Below, one piece after another: positions 34,311-43,125 of a DNA stretch of 64,000 nucleotides. Within the stretch, counting starts at the first letter, position 1. Each line of letters begins with the position of its first letter. Below the pieces are notes generated by a model that saw only the letters and a program-made list of their open reading frames with translations, did no database searches and was not told the origin of the DNA. The DNA is from Leptolyngbya sp. KIOST-1 (GTDB taxonomy: Bacteria; Cyanobacteriota; Cyanobacteriia; Phormidesmidales; Phormidesmidaceae): assembly GCF_000763385.1 (NCBI RefSeq), contig NZ_JQFA01000004.1:124001-188000 (forward strand), given 5' to 3'. Position numbers and translations under genes: made by a program.

Positions 34311-35090
34311 CTAGATTTTCTCCGTTGGCTTTAGGTCAGCTTCGATTAAATGGATGGCCAGTAGCATTTCTACTAGTACCCTTTGCAGGGCGTAGTACCA
34401 GCCGTGCCAGCCGTCTAGGATGCCACCTTTGAGGATCAAGCAATAGAAGAGGACGACAAAGGGGGCCAGGATTTTGGTTTTGCGAATTTTGTCAGCTAGG
34501 CTAAGTTCATGGCCGGGAGTGGTAGAAAGTTTTTGAACTTCTAGCACCATGTAGCGGTTTTGAGCCCATAGCCAGTGGCTGAGGGGTTTGCGATCGTCGT
34601 GGTTAATGGGGCCTCGGAGGGAAGCGACAGGACCATCAATACGTACTCGATGGGCGTGGCCGTCCTCAATGTAGTGGGCCTTGGCGGTGCGATATAAAAC
34701 GGTTCGCGGTGGCAGCAATGTACTCCGTAGGGGATAACCGAACACACAGTACCTTAAAGCAACTTTGAAGCCATCACTTGTGATAGTTTCAGTTAAGGAC
34801 TGAATTTCAGTGATAAAGGCGGCGGAAACCTGATAATCAGCATCTAAGGAAAGGGTCCATTCTGTGGAGATGCAGGTGAGGCCAAAGTTACACTGCCCAG
34901 CAAAAGATTCAAAGGGGTGCTGATAAAGGGTGACGCTTGGATAATGGCTGAGAATATCAAGAGTGGCATCGGTGCTGTAGCTGTCAATAACAATAATACG
35001 TTTAGCCCATCTGAGGGTATCTAGAGTGCGACTGATGTTGAGATCTTCGTTGTAGGTGAGGATGAGAGGAGTTATGCGATCGAGCTGCAT
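34311..35090 (-). CDS. GT2 family glycosyltransferase
   Basis: This 259-residue GT-A enzyme starts ITPLILTYNEDLNISRTLDTLRWAKRIIVIDSYSTD, followed by WTLSLDADYQVS with the metal-binding DxD and a C-terminal hydrophobic stretch (APFVVLFYCLILKGGILDGWHGWYYALQRVLVEMLLAI). It resembles WaaE-like beta-glucosyltransferases acting in lipopolysaccharide core or capsule synthesis. It is 9 bases downstream of the methyltransferase gene. Base composition is intermediate between the GC-rich core and the AT-rich cassette. Confidence 0.88.
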   Translation of the reverse strand: MQLDRITPLILTYNEDLNISRTLDTLRWAKRIIVIDSYSTDATLDILSHYPSVTLYQHPFESFAGQCNFGLTCISTEWTLSLDADYQVSAAFITEIQSLTETITSDGFKVALRYCVFGYPLRSTLLPPRTVLYRTAKAHYIEDGHAHRVRIDGPVASLRGPINHDDRKPLSHWLWAQNRYMVLEVQKLSTTPGHELSLADKIRKTKILAPFVVLFYCLILKGGILDGWHGWYYALQRVLVEMLLAIHLIEADLKPTEKI

Positions 35091-35099
35091 GGGGAGGGT

Positions 35100-35759
35100 C
35101 TAGCTGGCGTTAGCTTTAGTGGAAAGAGTGGCGGCGCAGACCATACTCTTCCAAAGGTAGGGAAAGCGGCCAGCAAATTGAAACTTGGGGTTAATAAAGC
35201 CTTCACTGAGAACTAACTGACGAAGAGTTGGCACAGAGAAAAACTTAATATGTCCACCATCCCAGAGAGCAGTAAAGTGCCTATCCATTTTACCAGTGAA
35301 AGCCAGGGCGAGATTTTTTAGGTAGCCATGGTACGGGGTAGTTAAGATTAAGGTGCCGCCTGGGCGAAGGCACTGTTTTGCAACCCGCACCAGTTCTTTG
35401 GGATAAAAAAGGTGTTCAATCACTTCTGCTGAAAAGACAACGTCAAAGGCTTGGGACAGGTCGGTGAAATCTAGGTCGTAAATGCTGCCCTGGTGGAATT
35501 GACAGTTTGGGTAAGCCTGCTGGGCTTGGGCAATGCCAGAAGCAGATTCTTCAATACCGGTAACGACAAAGCCTTGGCCTGCTAGAAAACTACTAAAGCT
35601 GCCGTTACCACAACCTAGGTCCAATAGCTTTAGAGGTTCAGCATTGTTCTGCTGTAGATCGGTCAAAACCTGAAGCACAGGAGGAGCAAGGTAGTGGTGG
35701 TGGTGTTCACTAGTGGGGCTTTGATAGGCGTACTCGTAATCGGTGGGGGTTTTGGTCAT
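35100..35759 (-). CDS. Class I SAM-dependent methyltransferase
   Basis: This 219-residue methyltransferase has the SAM-binding motif LLDLGCGNGSFSSFLAGQGF, followed by VTGIEESASGIAQAQ, FDVVFSAEVIEHLFYPKELVRVAKQCLRPGGTLILTTPYHGYLKN. It resembles O-methyltransferases of surface glycan clusters; its acceptor is unknown. Its ATG overlaps (ATGA) the stop of a decayed GT4 reading frame upstream, which shows the two were once a translationally coupled pair. Confidence 0.88.
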   Translation of the reverse strand: MTKTPTDYEYAYQSPTSEHHHHYLAPPVLQVLTDLQQNNAEPLKLLDLGCGNGSFSSFLAGQGFVVTGIEESASGIAQAQQAYPNCQFHQGSIYDLDFTDLSQAFDVVFSAEVIEHLFYPKELVRVAKQCLRPGGTLILTTPYHGYLKNLALAFTGKMDRHFTALWDGGHIKFFSVPTLRQLVLSEGFINPKFQFAGRFPYLWKSMVCAATLSTKANAS

Positions 35760-35915
35760 GGAGATAGAAGCTTTTGGTTGAGAATGGTGGTGTAGACGTC
35801 AATCAATTCCGCAGCAACCTTATCCCAGGTGTAATGCTTGAGGATGAGCTGGCGGGCGCGAGTGCCCATAATCTGACTAATCTAGATCTCAGAGGCCATT
35901 TGTAAAGCCAGCCTA
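35758..35915 (-). pseudogene. C-terminal remnant of a GT4 glycosyltransferase
   Basis: Reading the minus strand just above the methyltransferase start gives ARLALQMASEI, a TAG stop (near 35883), then ISQIMGTRARQLILKHYTWD and KVAAELIDVYTTILNQKLLSP, ending in a TGA that overlaps the methyltransferase ATG. G.RARQLILKHYTWDKVA is the usual last helix of GT4 glycosyltransferases. The rest of the gene is missing, and upstream sequence changes to AT-rich DNA. This marks the edge of a replacement. Confidence 0.7.
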
Positions 35916-36116
35916 GCCCTGATAAAACGTTTCTACCTTGAACCATGGCTTAGGAGTCTGAGGACTTTCTAAATAAGCTCTCAGAACTGATTTCTAAAGC
36001 AAATCTTAAGGTTAGTCAATCCCTTATGTGTTAAGGCTTTTCGGGCATTGGCTGCTTGAGAGGCCTCATTCTCTAGAAGCCTTAATATCAGGCGATCCCA
36101 GCCGACTTAAGAAATT

Positions 36117-36139
36117 AGCTCTCATTAAAACTGAGAGCT
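36117..36139 (-). terminator. Candidate terminator of the cassette operon
   Basis: AGCTCTCA (36117-36124) and TGAGAGCT (36132-36139) form a perfect 8-bp stem with a 7-base loop. It lies 36 bases beyond the stop of the last cassette gene. On the minus strand it is followed by AATTTCTT, a modest T-rich tail. The rest of 35916-36174 shows no gene. Confidence 0.55.
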
Positions 36140-36174
36140 GAGCAGATCCTAAGTGATACTACTAGGTTACTTTG

Positions 36175-37110
36175 CTAGTTAGGTTGTAGCTGGTAGGACC
36201 AGGTATCTCGAAGAGACTGAATGTAGTCTATTTGGGGTACCCAGCTTAATTCTTGACAAGCACGAGTAACATCCGCAGTTTGAAAAGGGACTAAAGGCTT
36301 TTGTTGGGAAGCTACACTTTCATACGTCATTCTTTGCAAACCACTAACTTTAATAAGAGTTCTTACCACGTCATGGCCACTTAAATTTTCTCCAGATCCT
36401 ATATGATATATTTTTCCACTTTCCCCATTAGTGAAAGCAAGGACAATAGCTTTAGCCAAGTCTCTTACGTCAAGATAGTCTCTTCTAGTATCTAATGGCC
36501 CAAACTCTAAGACTACAGACTCATTTTTTGCAAAGTTTTCATATATTAGCTTAGCGCATCGTCCTGGCAAAAGTGTTTCGGGAATGTTTGGCCCAAAAAG
36601 ATTAAATACACGCAAACAAACAATGTTTTGACCTAAAAAAGATCTCATTATTGCCAAGGATGTTTGAGCCTGCTTAGTCAAGCCATAATTATCCACTGGC
36701 TTGCATAGAATTTCCTCGCTCAAAGGCTTATCCTCTTCACTTGCACATCCCAGCTCTGCAGCAGAACCAATAACAACTACACGTGCTTTGGGAACACTAG
36801 ATGACAAGCATTCTAAAAGCCTCTGAAATCCAAGAACATTAACCCCAAACAACTCAGAGAGAGATGCATGTTTCAAACTAGCCAAATGGACAACTATATC
36901 TGGCTTAACACATGAAACAACTTTTTCGATTTGATCAAGAGAAAATAAATCCATCTGAAAGAAGTTTTCCGGCAAGATTCCTTCAGGAGGTTTTTTTGCA
37001 GAACAAGAAACACCAAAGATTAGATACTTTGGATGTATTTCCAAGATTCTCTTGATTACCCAAGGTCCGACGAACCCAGTACAACCCGTAACCAGGACAC
37101 GCTTAGCCAT
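36175..37110 (-). CDS. NAD-dependent sugar epimerase/reductase (Rmd-like SDR)
   Basis: This 311-residue extended SDR has the Rossmann glycine motif VLVTGCTGFVGPWV, VVHLAS, the serine region IGSAAELG and the catalytic YGLTK (Tyr and Lys). It resembles GDP-4-keto-6-deoxy-D-mannose reductases and would reduce or epimerise the keto sugar made by the LegB-like dehydratase two genes upstream. The ATG at 37110 (MAKRVLVTG) is preferred. With the nucleotidyltransferase and dehydratase it forms a three-gene NDP-deoxysugar module. The exact sugar cannot be told from sequence. Confidence 0.82.
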   Translation of the reverse strand: MAKRVLVTGCTGFVGPWVIKRILEIHPKYLIFGVSCSAKKPPEGILPENFFQMDLFSLDQIEKVVSCVKPDIVVHLASLKHASLSELFGVNVLGFQRLLECLSSSVPKARVVVIGSAAELGCASEEDKPLSEEILCKPVDNYGLTKQAQTSLAIMRSFLGQNIVCLRVFNLFGPNIPETLLPGRCAKLIYENFAKNESVVLEFGPLDTRRDYLDVRDLAKAIVLAFTNGESGKIYHIGSGENLSGHDVVRTLIKVSGLQRMTYESVASQQKPLVPFQTADVTRACQELSWVPQIDYIQSLRDTWSYQLQPN

Positions 37111-37150
37111 AATTAAGGACAAACAATAATCTCTTGCATTACTTCTTCGC

Positions 37151-37876
37151 TCAAGTCAATTCTTGTAGAAAAGAATCTGTTTGTTCAGAAAACCGCTCAT
37201 TGGCTAGGGCATAATCATCGGGATTACCTATGTCTAGCCAACTACCAGCAAAATTGTAACTATTTACTTTTTCACCTTCTTTAATTAATAGTTTCATCAG
37301 ATCAGGCAGATCTAGATACACATTAGGTTTAATGTAGTCGAGTATGCGTCTTTGAAAAACATACATACCCATACTGACCCGATATTTTAGAATTGGTTTT
37401 TCTGTATAACCAACTAACTGCCCTCTTTCTGAAACATCTAACACCCCTAATGAAATAGGAACTTCCTTGAAACACGTCGCGATAGTAGCAATGGCATTAC
37501 TATCAATATGATTTTGCCAAAAATCAGAATAGTTTATATCGGTTAGAATATCTCCATTCATAACCAAAAAATTTTCCGACAACCCAGTTATTAAGCCTAA
37601 TGGGCCAGCAGTGCCTAAAGGATGCTGTTCAAGAGAATAATTAATATCAACGTTCCAACTTTTTCCGTCACCAAAAAAAGCTCGAATCAATTCTGCAAGA
37701 TGATTAACAGCAAAAGTAAGATCTTGAAATCCATGCGACCTAAGCTGTCTCACAATTAGCTCTAAGATTGGTCTTTCCCCAATAGGAACAAGTGGCTTCG
37801 GAAACACAACCGTATAGGGCCTTAATCGTGTTCCTTTACCACCTGCTAAAATTACAGCTTTTTTCTCAAAGGCCAT
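37151..37876 (-). CDS. Sugar-phosphate nucleotidyltransferase
   Basis: This 241-residue NTP_transferase-fold enzyme carries the nucleotide-binding signature ILAGGKGTRLRPYTVVFPKPLVPIGERPILE, then LGTAGPLGLI, the metal-binding FLVMNGDILTDI, and GSWLDIGNPDDYALAN near the end. It lacks the C-terminal acyltransferase-type domain, so it is a stand-alone nucleotidyltransferase of the hexose-1-phosphate type. It should activate a sugar phosphate for the dehydratase encoded just upstream (15 bases away). Confidence 0.85.
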   Translation of the reverse strand: MAFEKKAVILAGGKGTRLRPYTVVFPKPLVPIGERPILELIVRQLRSHGFQDLTFAVNHLAELIRAFFGDGKSWNVDINYSLEQHPLGTAGPLGLITGLSENFLVMNGDILTDINYSDFWQNHIDSNAIATIATCFKEVPISLGVLDVSERGQLVGYTEKPILKYRVSMGMYVFQRRILDYIKPNVYLDLPDLMKLLIKEGEKVNSYNFAGSWLDIGNPDDYALANERFSEQTDSFLQELT

Positions 37877-37891
37877 AACCGTTCATCCCTT

Positions 37892-38881
37892 TTATACTAC
37901 ATACTGATCTACAGAAAATATTTTTGGGTGTCTCTCAACAAAATCGATCACCTCACTCAACCCATTCTTTAAAGATACTTGTGGTTTCCAACTTGTTAAT
38001 GTTCTGATCAGGTCTGTACTAGCAATGAGAGCTTTAACCTCACTTTTCTCTGGGCGTTTGCGCTCTTCCTCACAAATAATTTCAGCATCAGGCTTCACCA
38101 TGCCTATAAGCATGTTTGCCAAATCGCCTATGGTTATTCCTTGCCCATTACCAGCATTACAAGCAATCCCCAGTGTTGAATCACTTTCAGAAACTGCCAC
38201 AAATGCCCGTGCTGTGTCAGTAACATAGGTAAAGTCTCGAATAGGGCTCAGGCTACCTAGACGAACCTTACCATCACGCTTTAGTTGAGAAATAATGGTC
38301 GGAATAACAGCACGAGCAGACTGACGAGGTCCAAAGGTATTAAAGGGTCGAAGTGTCGAAACCGGTAAGCCAAAAGAGCACCAATAACTTTCAACTAATT
38401 TATCGGCAGCAATCTTTGAGGCCGAATATGGAGATTGCCCTTGCAGGGGATGTTTTTCATCCATAGGGGTATAGCGTGCAGTTCCATAAGTCTCTGAAGT
38501 CGAAGTGTGAACCATCCTTGGTATCTGGAAAGCTCTCACTGCCTCTAACACATTTAAAGTTCCACGAACATTTACCTCAAAATAAGCAGCAGGAGCAAGG
38601 TAAGAATAAGGAATGCCGATCAAAGCAGCTAAATGAAAAACGCATTCACAATCTTCAACGACTTGACGCACTGAAAAAGGATCAGTAATATCAATCGAAT
38701 GCACATCGACTTCAGGCAAGAGATCTTTGGGAAGAAAATTTAGATTACCCCAATCATTTCTCGAATTGTAATGAACAACTGCACGAACCTCAGCGCCTTC
38801 CCTGACAAGGTATTCCGTTAAATGGCTACCAATGAAGCCTCCAGCGCCAGTAACTAGTACTTTCTTATTTTTTAGGTGCAT
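37892..38881 (-). CDS. LegB-like NAD-dependent 4,6-dehydratase
   Basis: This 329-residue extended SDR has VLVTGAGGFIGSHL, VFHLAALIGIPYSY, TSTSETYGTA, and QGQSPYSASKIAADKL with the catalytic Tyr-Lys, then RPFNTFGPRQSARAVIPTII. The last block is typical of LegB-type nucleotide-sugar 4,6-dehydratases used for legionaminic acid and 4-amino-6-deoxysugars. No aminotransferase or sialic-acid-type synthase lies in the cassette, so a plain 6-deoxy sugar is more likely. I choose the ATG at 38881 over a TTG ten codons earlier. Confidence 0.83.
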   Translation of the reverse strand: MHLKNKKVLVTGAGGFIGSHLTEYLVREGAEVRAVVHYNSRNDWGNLNFLPKDLLPEVDVHSIDITDPFSVRQVVEDCECVFHLAALIGIPYSYLAPAAYFEVNVRGTLNVLEAVRAFQIPRMVHTSTSETYGTARYTPMDEKHPLQGQSPYSASKIAADKLVESYWCSFGLPVSTLRPFNTFGPRQSARAVIPTIISQLKRDGKVRLGSLSPIRDFTYVTDTARAFVAVSESDSTLGIACNAGNGQGITIGDLANMLIGMVKPDAEIICEEERKRPEKSEVKALIASTDLIRTLTSWKPQVSLKNGLSEVIDFVERHPKIFSVDQYVV

Positions 38882-38924
38882 AGCTAGTCTTACCCTGAAA
38901 AATTCAGTCAAACAGTGAACACTC

Positions 38925-40091
38925 TTAATCTAATCGCATACAGTCAGGAATTTTCTTACTGCCTAGCATCCACCCATATACATCTTCTAACTGAGCACAA
39001 ATAACTTTCCAGTCATATTGCTCACGCACAAAATCAAGAGCCTCAGAACTCATTTCCTTAAGCTTCAACTCTGGCATGGCCATAAACTTTTCTAGTCCAT
39101 TTTTGAGGCCATCCACAGACGTATCTACCTCTAAAGCAGCTCCAGCAAGCGTAGCTTCAGGAAAACTACATCCCTTTGTTAATAGGGCTGGAGTTCCGAA
39201 AGAAAAAGACTCCATAGGAACCATTGCAAAAGCTTCACTATAAGATGGTAGAACCAAGAACTCTGCTGCGTGAAGCCAAGCTCTTTTTTCCTCAGTAGTT
39301 ACAAATCCCAAGAAGTGAACGTTTTGACACTTTTTGATTTCACTTGAATTTTGAAGCTCCCTGACATAGCTTGGATCCCCAGAACCTGCAATAACTAATT
39401 GCCAGTCATCTCTCACGCTAAGTTTAGACCAGGCTTGAAGTAAATTTTCTATACCTTTTATCGGATGCAGTCGACCCAAATACAGACAAGTCTTTCGCTT
39501 ACTAAGTGGGTAAGGAATACAGGATGGAAAACCTTGAATAGATTGCAAACTTGGCATTTCAATGCCATTTCCTATAACACAGATTGGCTTTTGGATTCCT
39601 AATTTTCGCAGTGTCTTATACTCAATATCTGTACTAACTTGGTAGCAAGTTACATTAGCCAAAACGGATTTTAAAAAAGTTTTTTGTGCCAGGTACTTTT
39701 TCCACTTAGAAATCTCAAGAGCTGTAGGATTAAAGCACCCATGGGTTGTAATCATATAAGGAATATTATTCTCACTGCAAAACCTGGCAATTGGCTGATG
39801 CGGATATAACCAAACACCTTGAAAACTAGCAACCTGCCAATGCTTTCCTGAGCTATTCAACCATTTGAAAATGCCCGGAGCGAAATGCCACGACAATGGG
39901 CCATACCGCTTAAAGGGTATAACTTCAGAGCACCAATGTCCTAAAGATTGATCTTTTTTTTCAACAGTGCCGATCACTGTAACTTGATTTTCTGTGTCTT
40001 GCAAAGCTTTAGCAGTTTGCAAAAGGGACAAGTAGGGTCCGCTACTCTCTGTGTGCAAGCAACCAAAAGAAAAAAGGATGGAATAGGGCAT
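38925..40091 (-). CDS. GT4 family glycosyltransferase
   Basis: This 388-residue GT-B enzyme has an N-terminal domain (GCLHTESSGPYLSLLQTAKALQDTENQVTVIGTV) and a C-terminal donor domain with LYLGRLHPIKGIENLLQAW, LVIAGSGDPSYVRELQ, VHFLGFVTTEEKRAWLHAAEFLVLPSYSEAFAMVPMESFSFGTPALL. The E(A/G)F...E motif of retaining GT4 enzymes is present. It should add one sugar of the repeat unit on the cytoplasmic face. Confidence 0.88.
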   Translation of the reverse strand: MPYSILFSFGCLHTESSGPYLSLLQTAKALQDTENQVTVIGTVEKKDQSLGHWCSEVIPFKRYGPLSWHFAPGIFKWLNSSGKHWQVASFQGVWLYPHQPIARFCSENNIPYMITTHGCFNPTALEISKWKKYLAQKTFLKSVLANVTCYQVSTDIEYKTLRKLGIQKPICVIGNGIEMPSLQSIQGFPSCIPYPLSKRKTCLYLGRLHPIKGIENLLQAWSKLSVRDDWQLVIAGSGDPSYVRELQNSSEIKKCQNVHFLGFVTTEEKRAWLHAAEFLVLPSYSEAFAMVPMESFSFGTPALLTKGCSFPEATLAGAALEVDTSVDGLKNGLEKFMAMPELKLKEMSSEALDFVREQYDWKVICAQLEDVYGWMLGSKKIPDCMRLD

Positions 40092-40139
40092 AAAAATAGA
40101 TTAGATTCAGATCTCAATAAATCTTATCAAGTCTAAAGG

Positions 40140-41603
40140 TTAACTCTTTTTATTTAAGAACCTAAACTTATCAAAGAGAATGAGTAATCCTACTAGTTGA
40201 AGAACTCTTACCAAACCTTGTATACCATAGGCGAGTTGCACTGCAAATATGGGTAACAAAGACCAATATCCTAACACCGCAATGATCTTACGGTTTCCTT
40301 TTGCAAAATACCTATCTATAGCCATAACTACAGATGATAAAACCACCATGAATATAGTCATAACCCATACTCCGCCATTCCAATACGCATTAGCAATAGC
40401 TAAGAACCCTCCCATATGACGGTAGTACAATCCTAACCGCCAGTTATCGTTTAACGGGCGTTCATACCCTAGCCAGCCTGCAATAACTTGTGGAGTGGCT
40501 TGAGAAATTAAATTGATAAATGTGATTCCATCTAAAGTGTTTGCCTGTTTAACAAGATCTACAACATAAAGCATATGAAACAACGACTGGCCAATCATAG
40601 GATAATCATTCAGGTTTATTGACCTATTTACTTCTAAATGGTCACCACCTACATGCGCATCTAGGCCACGGAATGGAATCATTCTTTCAACGGACTGTGC
40701 AAAAACCACAGAGTTGCTTTCTAGACTGTGTGCCAGCTGAAACCGAAGGTATGGGAAAGACTGCACAAGGTACAACGAAATTAGTAGACAAAGAACACCA
40801 AAAAGCCAAGCCCCTTTCTTCTTCGCACTTAACAATATCTCTAAGCTTCCAACCAAAAAGAAAGCTACAGCCATCAATCCACGTGAGGAATAAATTAGTA
40901 GCAAAAGGGTTGGAGATATAATTAGATTAATTCGAGATAACGTCAATAATTTTTTGGCTGATGCTTTTGGCCATGTCAGTCTTTTAGCCAGAAAAACAAG
41001 ATATGGAAGAAAGATTAAGGCATAAAAAGCAACAAAATAAATAGGCGAAACCCACAAACTATGGGCATTGAATGGATACGATACCTCAAAAATACTAACG
41101 TTGGTTAAAAAAAGTATGAATGAAATAGAAAATGATAAAATCAACAACAAAAACCCATCTTTGTTAGATATTCGAGAAAGTCTGCTCAGCAAACCGACAA
41201 TAACCTCAACAATGTTTTGATTCATGCTAGAACTTTGAGGTTCCGCTTTTTTTTGAAAAAAATAAACTAATACAATTGGAATAACAGCAAACAGGGAAGC
41301 TCTAGAAGCAATTTCGAGATTTTCTTTTGTAAAAGCGGAGAATACAAAGACTGTTATCCTTTCTACGTTTTCTTGGTTTTGGTATATGTATGTGAAGAAT
41401 ACAAAAACAATTGATTGAACAGCCAACAAAGTTGACAGATAAAAATACTTATCACCTAGCATTGATCTAACAACAAAGAGGATGTATACCACCCAAATTG
41501 CAAGCTGAGGCCAGAATAAAAATTCACTTTTATCAAGGAATATGAGTAATCCTATAGAGATTAAGAAGAAAAGGCCTGGTCCCAAAAATCTTATTGTTGA
41601 CAT
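40140..41603 (-). CDS. Wzy-like polysaccharide polymerase, multi-pass membrane protein
   Basis: This 487-residue, very hydrophobic protein has roughly 11-12 membrane segments (for example GPGLFFLISIGLLIFL, LAIWVVYILFVV, IYFVAFYALIFLPYLVFLA, LGYWSLLPIFAVQLAYGI). A large soluble loop lies before the last ones (about 285-385, with LDAHVGGDHLEVNRSINLNDYPMIG). It resembles O-antigen and EPS repeat-unit polymerases, which join undecaprenyl-linked units in the periplasm. Such proteins have little sequence conservation, so the call rests on topology and context with a Wzx flippase. Confidence 0.75.
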   Translation of the reverse strand: MSTIRFLGPGLFFLISIGLLIFLDKSEFLFWPQLAIWVVYILFVVRSMLGDKYFYLSTLLAVQSIVFVFFTYIYQNQENVERITVFVFSAFTKENLEIASRASLFAVIPIVLVYFFQKKAEPQSSSMNQNIVEVIVGLLSRLSRISNKDGFLLLILSFSISFILFLTNVSIFEVSYPFNAHSLWVSPIYFVAFYALIFLPYLVFLAKRLTWPKASAKKLLTLSRINLIISPTLLLLIYSSRGLMAVAFFLVGSLEILLSAKKKGAWLFGVLCLLISLYLVQSFPYLRFQLAHSLESNSVVFAQSVERMIPFRGLDAHVGGDHLEVNRSINLNDYPMIGQSLFHMLYVVDLVKQANTLDGITFINLISQATPQVIAGWLGYERPLNDNWRLGLYYRHMGGFLAIANAYWNGGVWVMTIFMVVLSSVVMAIDRYFAKGNRKIIAVLGYWSLLPIFAVQLAYGIQGLVRVLQLVGLLILFDKFRFLNKKS

Positions 41604-42008
41604 AGGAAAAGAATTTTGTTTGCAACACTGACTAAATGACTGAATCTGACTTCCTTACTACAATACTCCAGACAGAAAACAACCCTAAATATTGCCCGTA
41701 AACAAGAGCCTACGTTGCCCAAGGTATTTACATCAATGTCAGCCCGCAAGCCAAACTTGATTCAAGTAGGCGATTTCTAGGGTGACCGCCCTGTAGGCCT
41801 TGTAGCTTCGTTACTAAAATTTTCCGGGCTGTTACTAGAACTTGTTGAAGCAGAAGACTATAAAACCACTAATTATTACTAACCACAGAAAGTTGATGCC
41901 AATCCTATAGCGGTTCTCGTTGAGGTGAGGTACGAGCAGAGGCCTACAATCCTTATTCAGCAAGGCTCATGCTGTACTTCATTCGATCGGGAACCGCTAT
42001 AGAAGGAA
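41604..42008. other. 405-base intergenic region with a MITE-like element
   Basis: The right part (41905-42002) is a small inverted-repeat element; the rest (41604-41904) shows no gene, only AT-rich DNA and the likely leader of the polymerase gene. Confidence 0.5.
41905..42002. mobile_element. 98-bp MITE-like element, family B intact copy
   Basis: CTATAGCGGTTC (41905-41916) and GAACCGCTATAG (41991-42002) are perfect 12-bp terminal inverted repeats, and the interior is partly self-complementary (GTTGAGGTGAGGTAC with GTACTTCATTCGATC, G-U pairs allowed). It has no coding capacity. Ends starting with TA-rich CTATAG fit non-autonomous relatives of IS630/Tc1-type elements that target TA, but no such transposase is in the window. 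It lies between two cassette genes, 6 bases from the stop of the GT2 gene. Confidence 0.8.
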
Positions 42009-43061
42009 TTAATATTTCCTATGCATTAATTCCCACTCTAGAGACAACCGCTTTGTGAAAGACTCACCCAATACTTTTTGATATAGATATTGAAGTACAA
42101 TTCTAATTTTTCCAAGTAATATTGGAAGAGCCTTCAGAAGAGCAGGCAAGGAATATGATTTGCAAAGAATTTGCTTTCTCAATTGCTTGGCAGAGGCATA
42201 ATTCTCAAAAATTTTCTCTTGCGATAAACGCTTAAAAACCCATTCTTGAAAATACATGAAATTGGCATCAGAGTAAACTAAGGAAACTGGATCATCAAAT
42301 TCCTGACACCGTGACCAATAACTGATTAGAGCAATACACGCATCCAATATTTGACGTTTTCCACCGTCTTCATGAGTTACTTGATCATCATGTTGCCTGA
42401 TACTTACAAGAGGTTTATCAATACAAGCTAAGCAACCTACTTCTGATAAACGCAGCCATAAATCCAGATCTTGTGAGCGTTTGATACGCTTACGATATCC
42501 TCCAATCGCTTTGACAACTTCTGCTTTATAAAAGGCAGAAGAGTGTGCAAAGAAGGCTTGCGCTGAGGTTAAACGGCTCAAAAGTGCTTTATGTGATTTA
42601 GGATAATAGTATTTTTTAATTAGCTTCCCATATTGGTCGATTACTCTTAATCCTGTACCAATCAAAACTAGCGAGGGATCTTTCTGTGCAAAGGCATATT
42701 GCATAAACAAGCGCTCTGGTTCACATAGATCATCTGCATCAATACGGGCAATCCATTTACCACGAGCTATATTAATGCCTTGATTTAGAGAATCTGCCAG
42801 GCCTGAATTAGGTTTATCTATAATGTGAATACGAGAGTCTTGGCCAGCAAAACGCTTGATTATTTTTAACGAGCTATCTGTACTTCCGTCATTAACAATA
42901 ACAAACTCAAAGTTTGCAAATGTTTGTCCCAGTATGCTTCTGATGACCTCTTCTAGCCAACGTTCCCCATTATAGACAGACATTAAAACAGTTACATCTG
43001 GCACTTCTTTTCCGAAATTTATACTTATTGTTTTACCCGTCACATCTACAGTTCCAACCAA
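42009..43061 (-). CDS. GT2 family glycosyltransferase
   Basis: This GT-A enzyme of about 350 residues starts with VTVLMSVYNGERWLEEVIRSILGQTFANFEFVIVNDGSTD, then GLADSLNQGINIARGKWIARIDADDLCEPERL with the metal-binding DxD, and KAIGGYRKRIKRSQDLDLWLRL with the catalytic-base ED-like motif. There is no ATG near the start of the domain; a TTG at 43061 or a GTG a few codons later must serve, so the exact start is unsure. The C-terminal 100 residues are helical with no clear match. Confidence 0.85.
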   Translation of the reverse strand: MVGTVDVTGKTISINFGKEVPDVTVLMSVYNGERWLEEVIRSILGQTFANFEFVIVNDGSTDSSLKIIKRFAGQDSRIHIIDKPNSGLADSLNQGINIARGKWIARIDADDLCEPERLFMQYAFAQKDPSLVLIGTGLRVIDQYGKLIKKYYYPKSHKALLSRLTSAQAFFAHSSAFYKAEVVKAIGGYRKRIKRSQDLDLWLRLSEVGCLACIDKPLVSIRQHDDQVTHEDGGKRQILDACIALISYWSRCQEFDDPVSLVYSDANFMYFQEWVFKRLSQEKIFENYASAKQLRKQILCKSYSLPALLKALPILLGKIRIVLQYLYQKVLGESFTKRLSLEWELMHRKY

Positions 43062-43125
43062 ACCAACTTGGAAAAAATAATATCAAAATTCTTGATTAGA
43101 CAAAATAGCTGAAAGTTCATATCTT

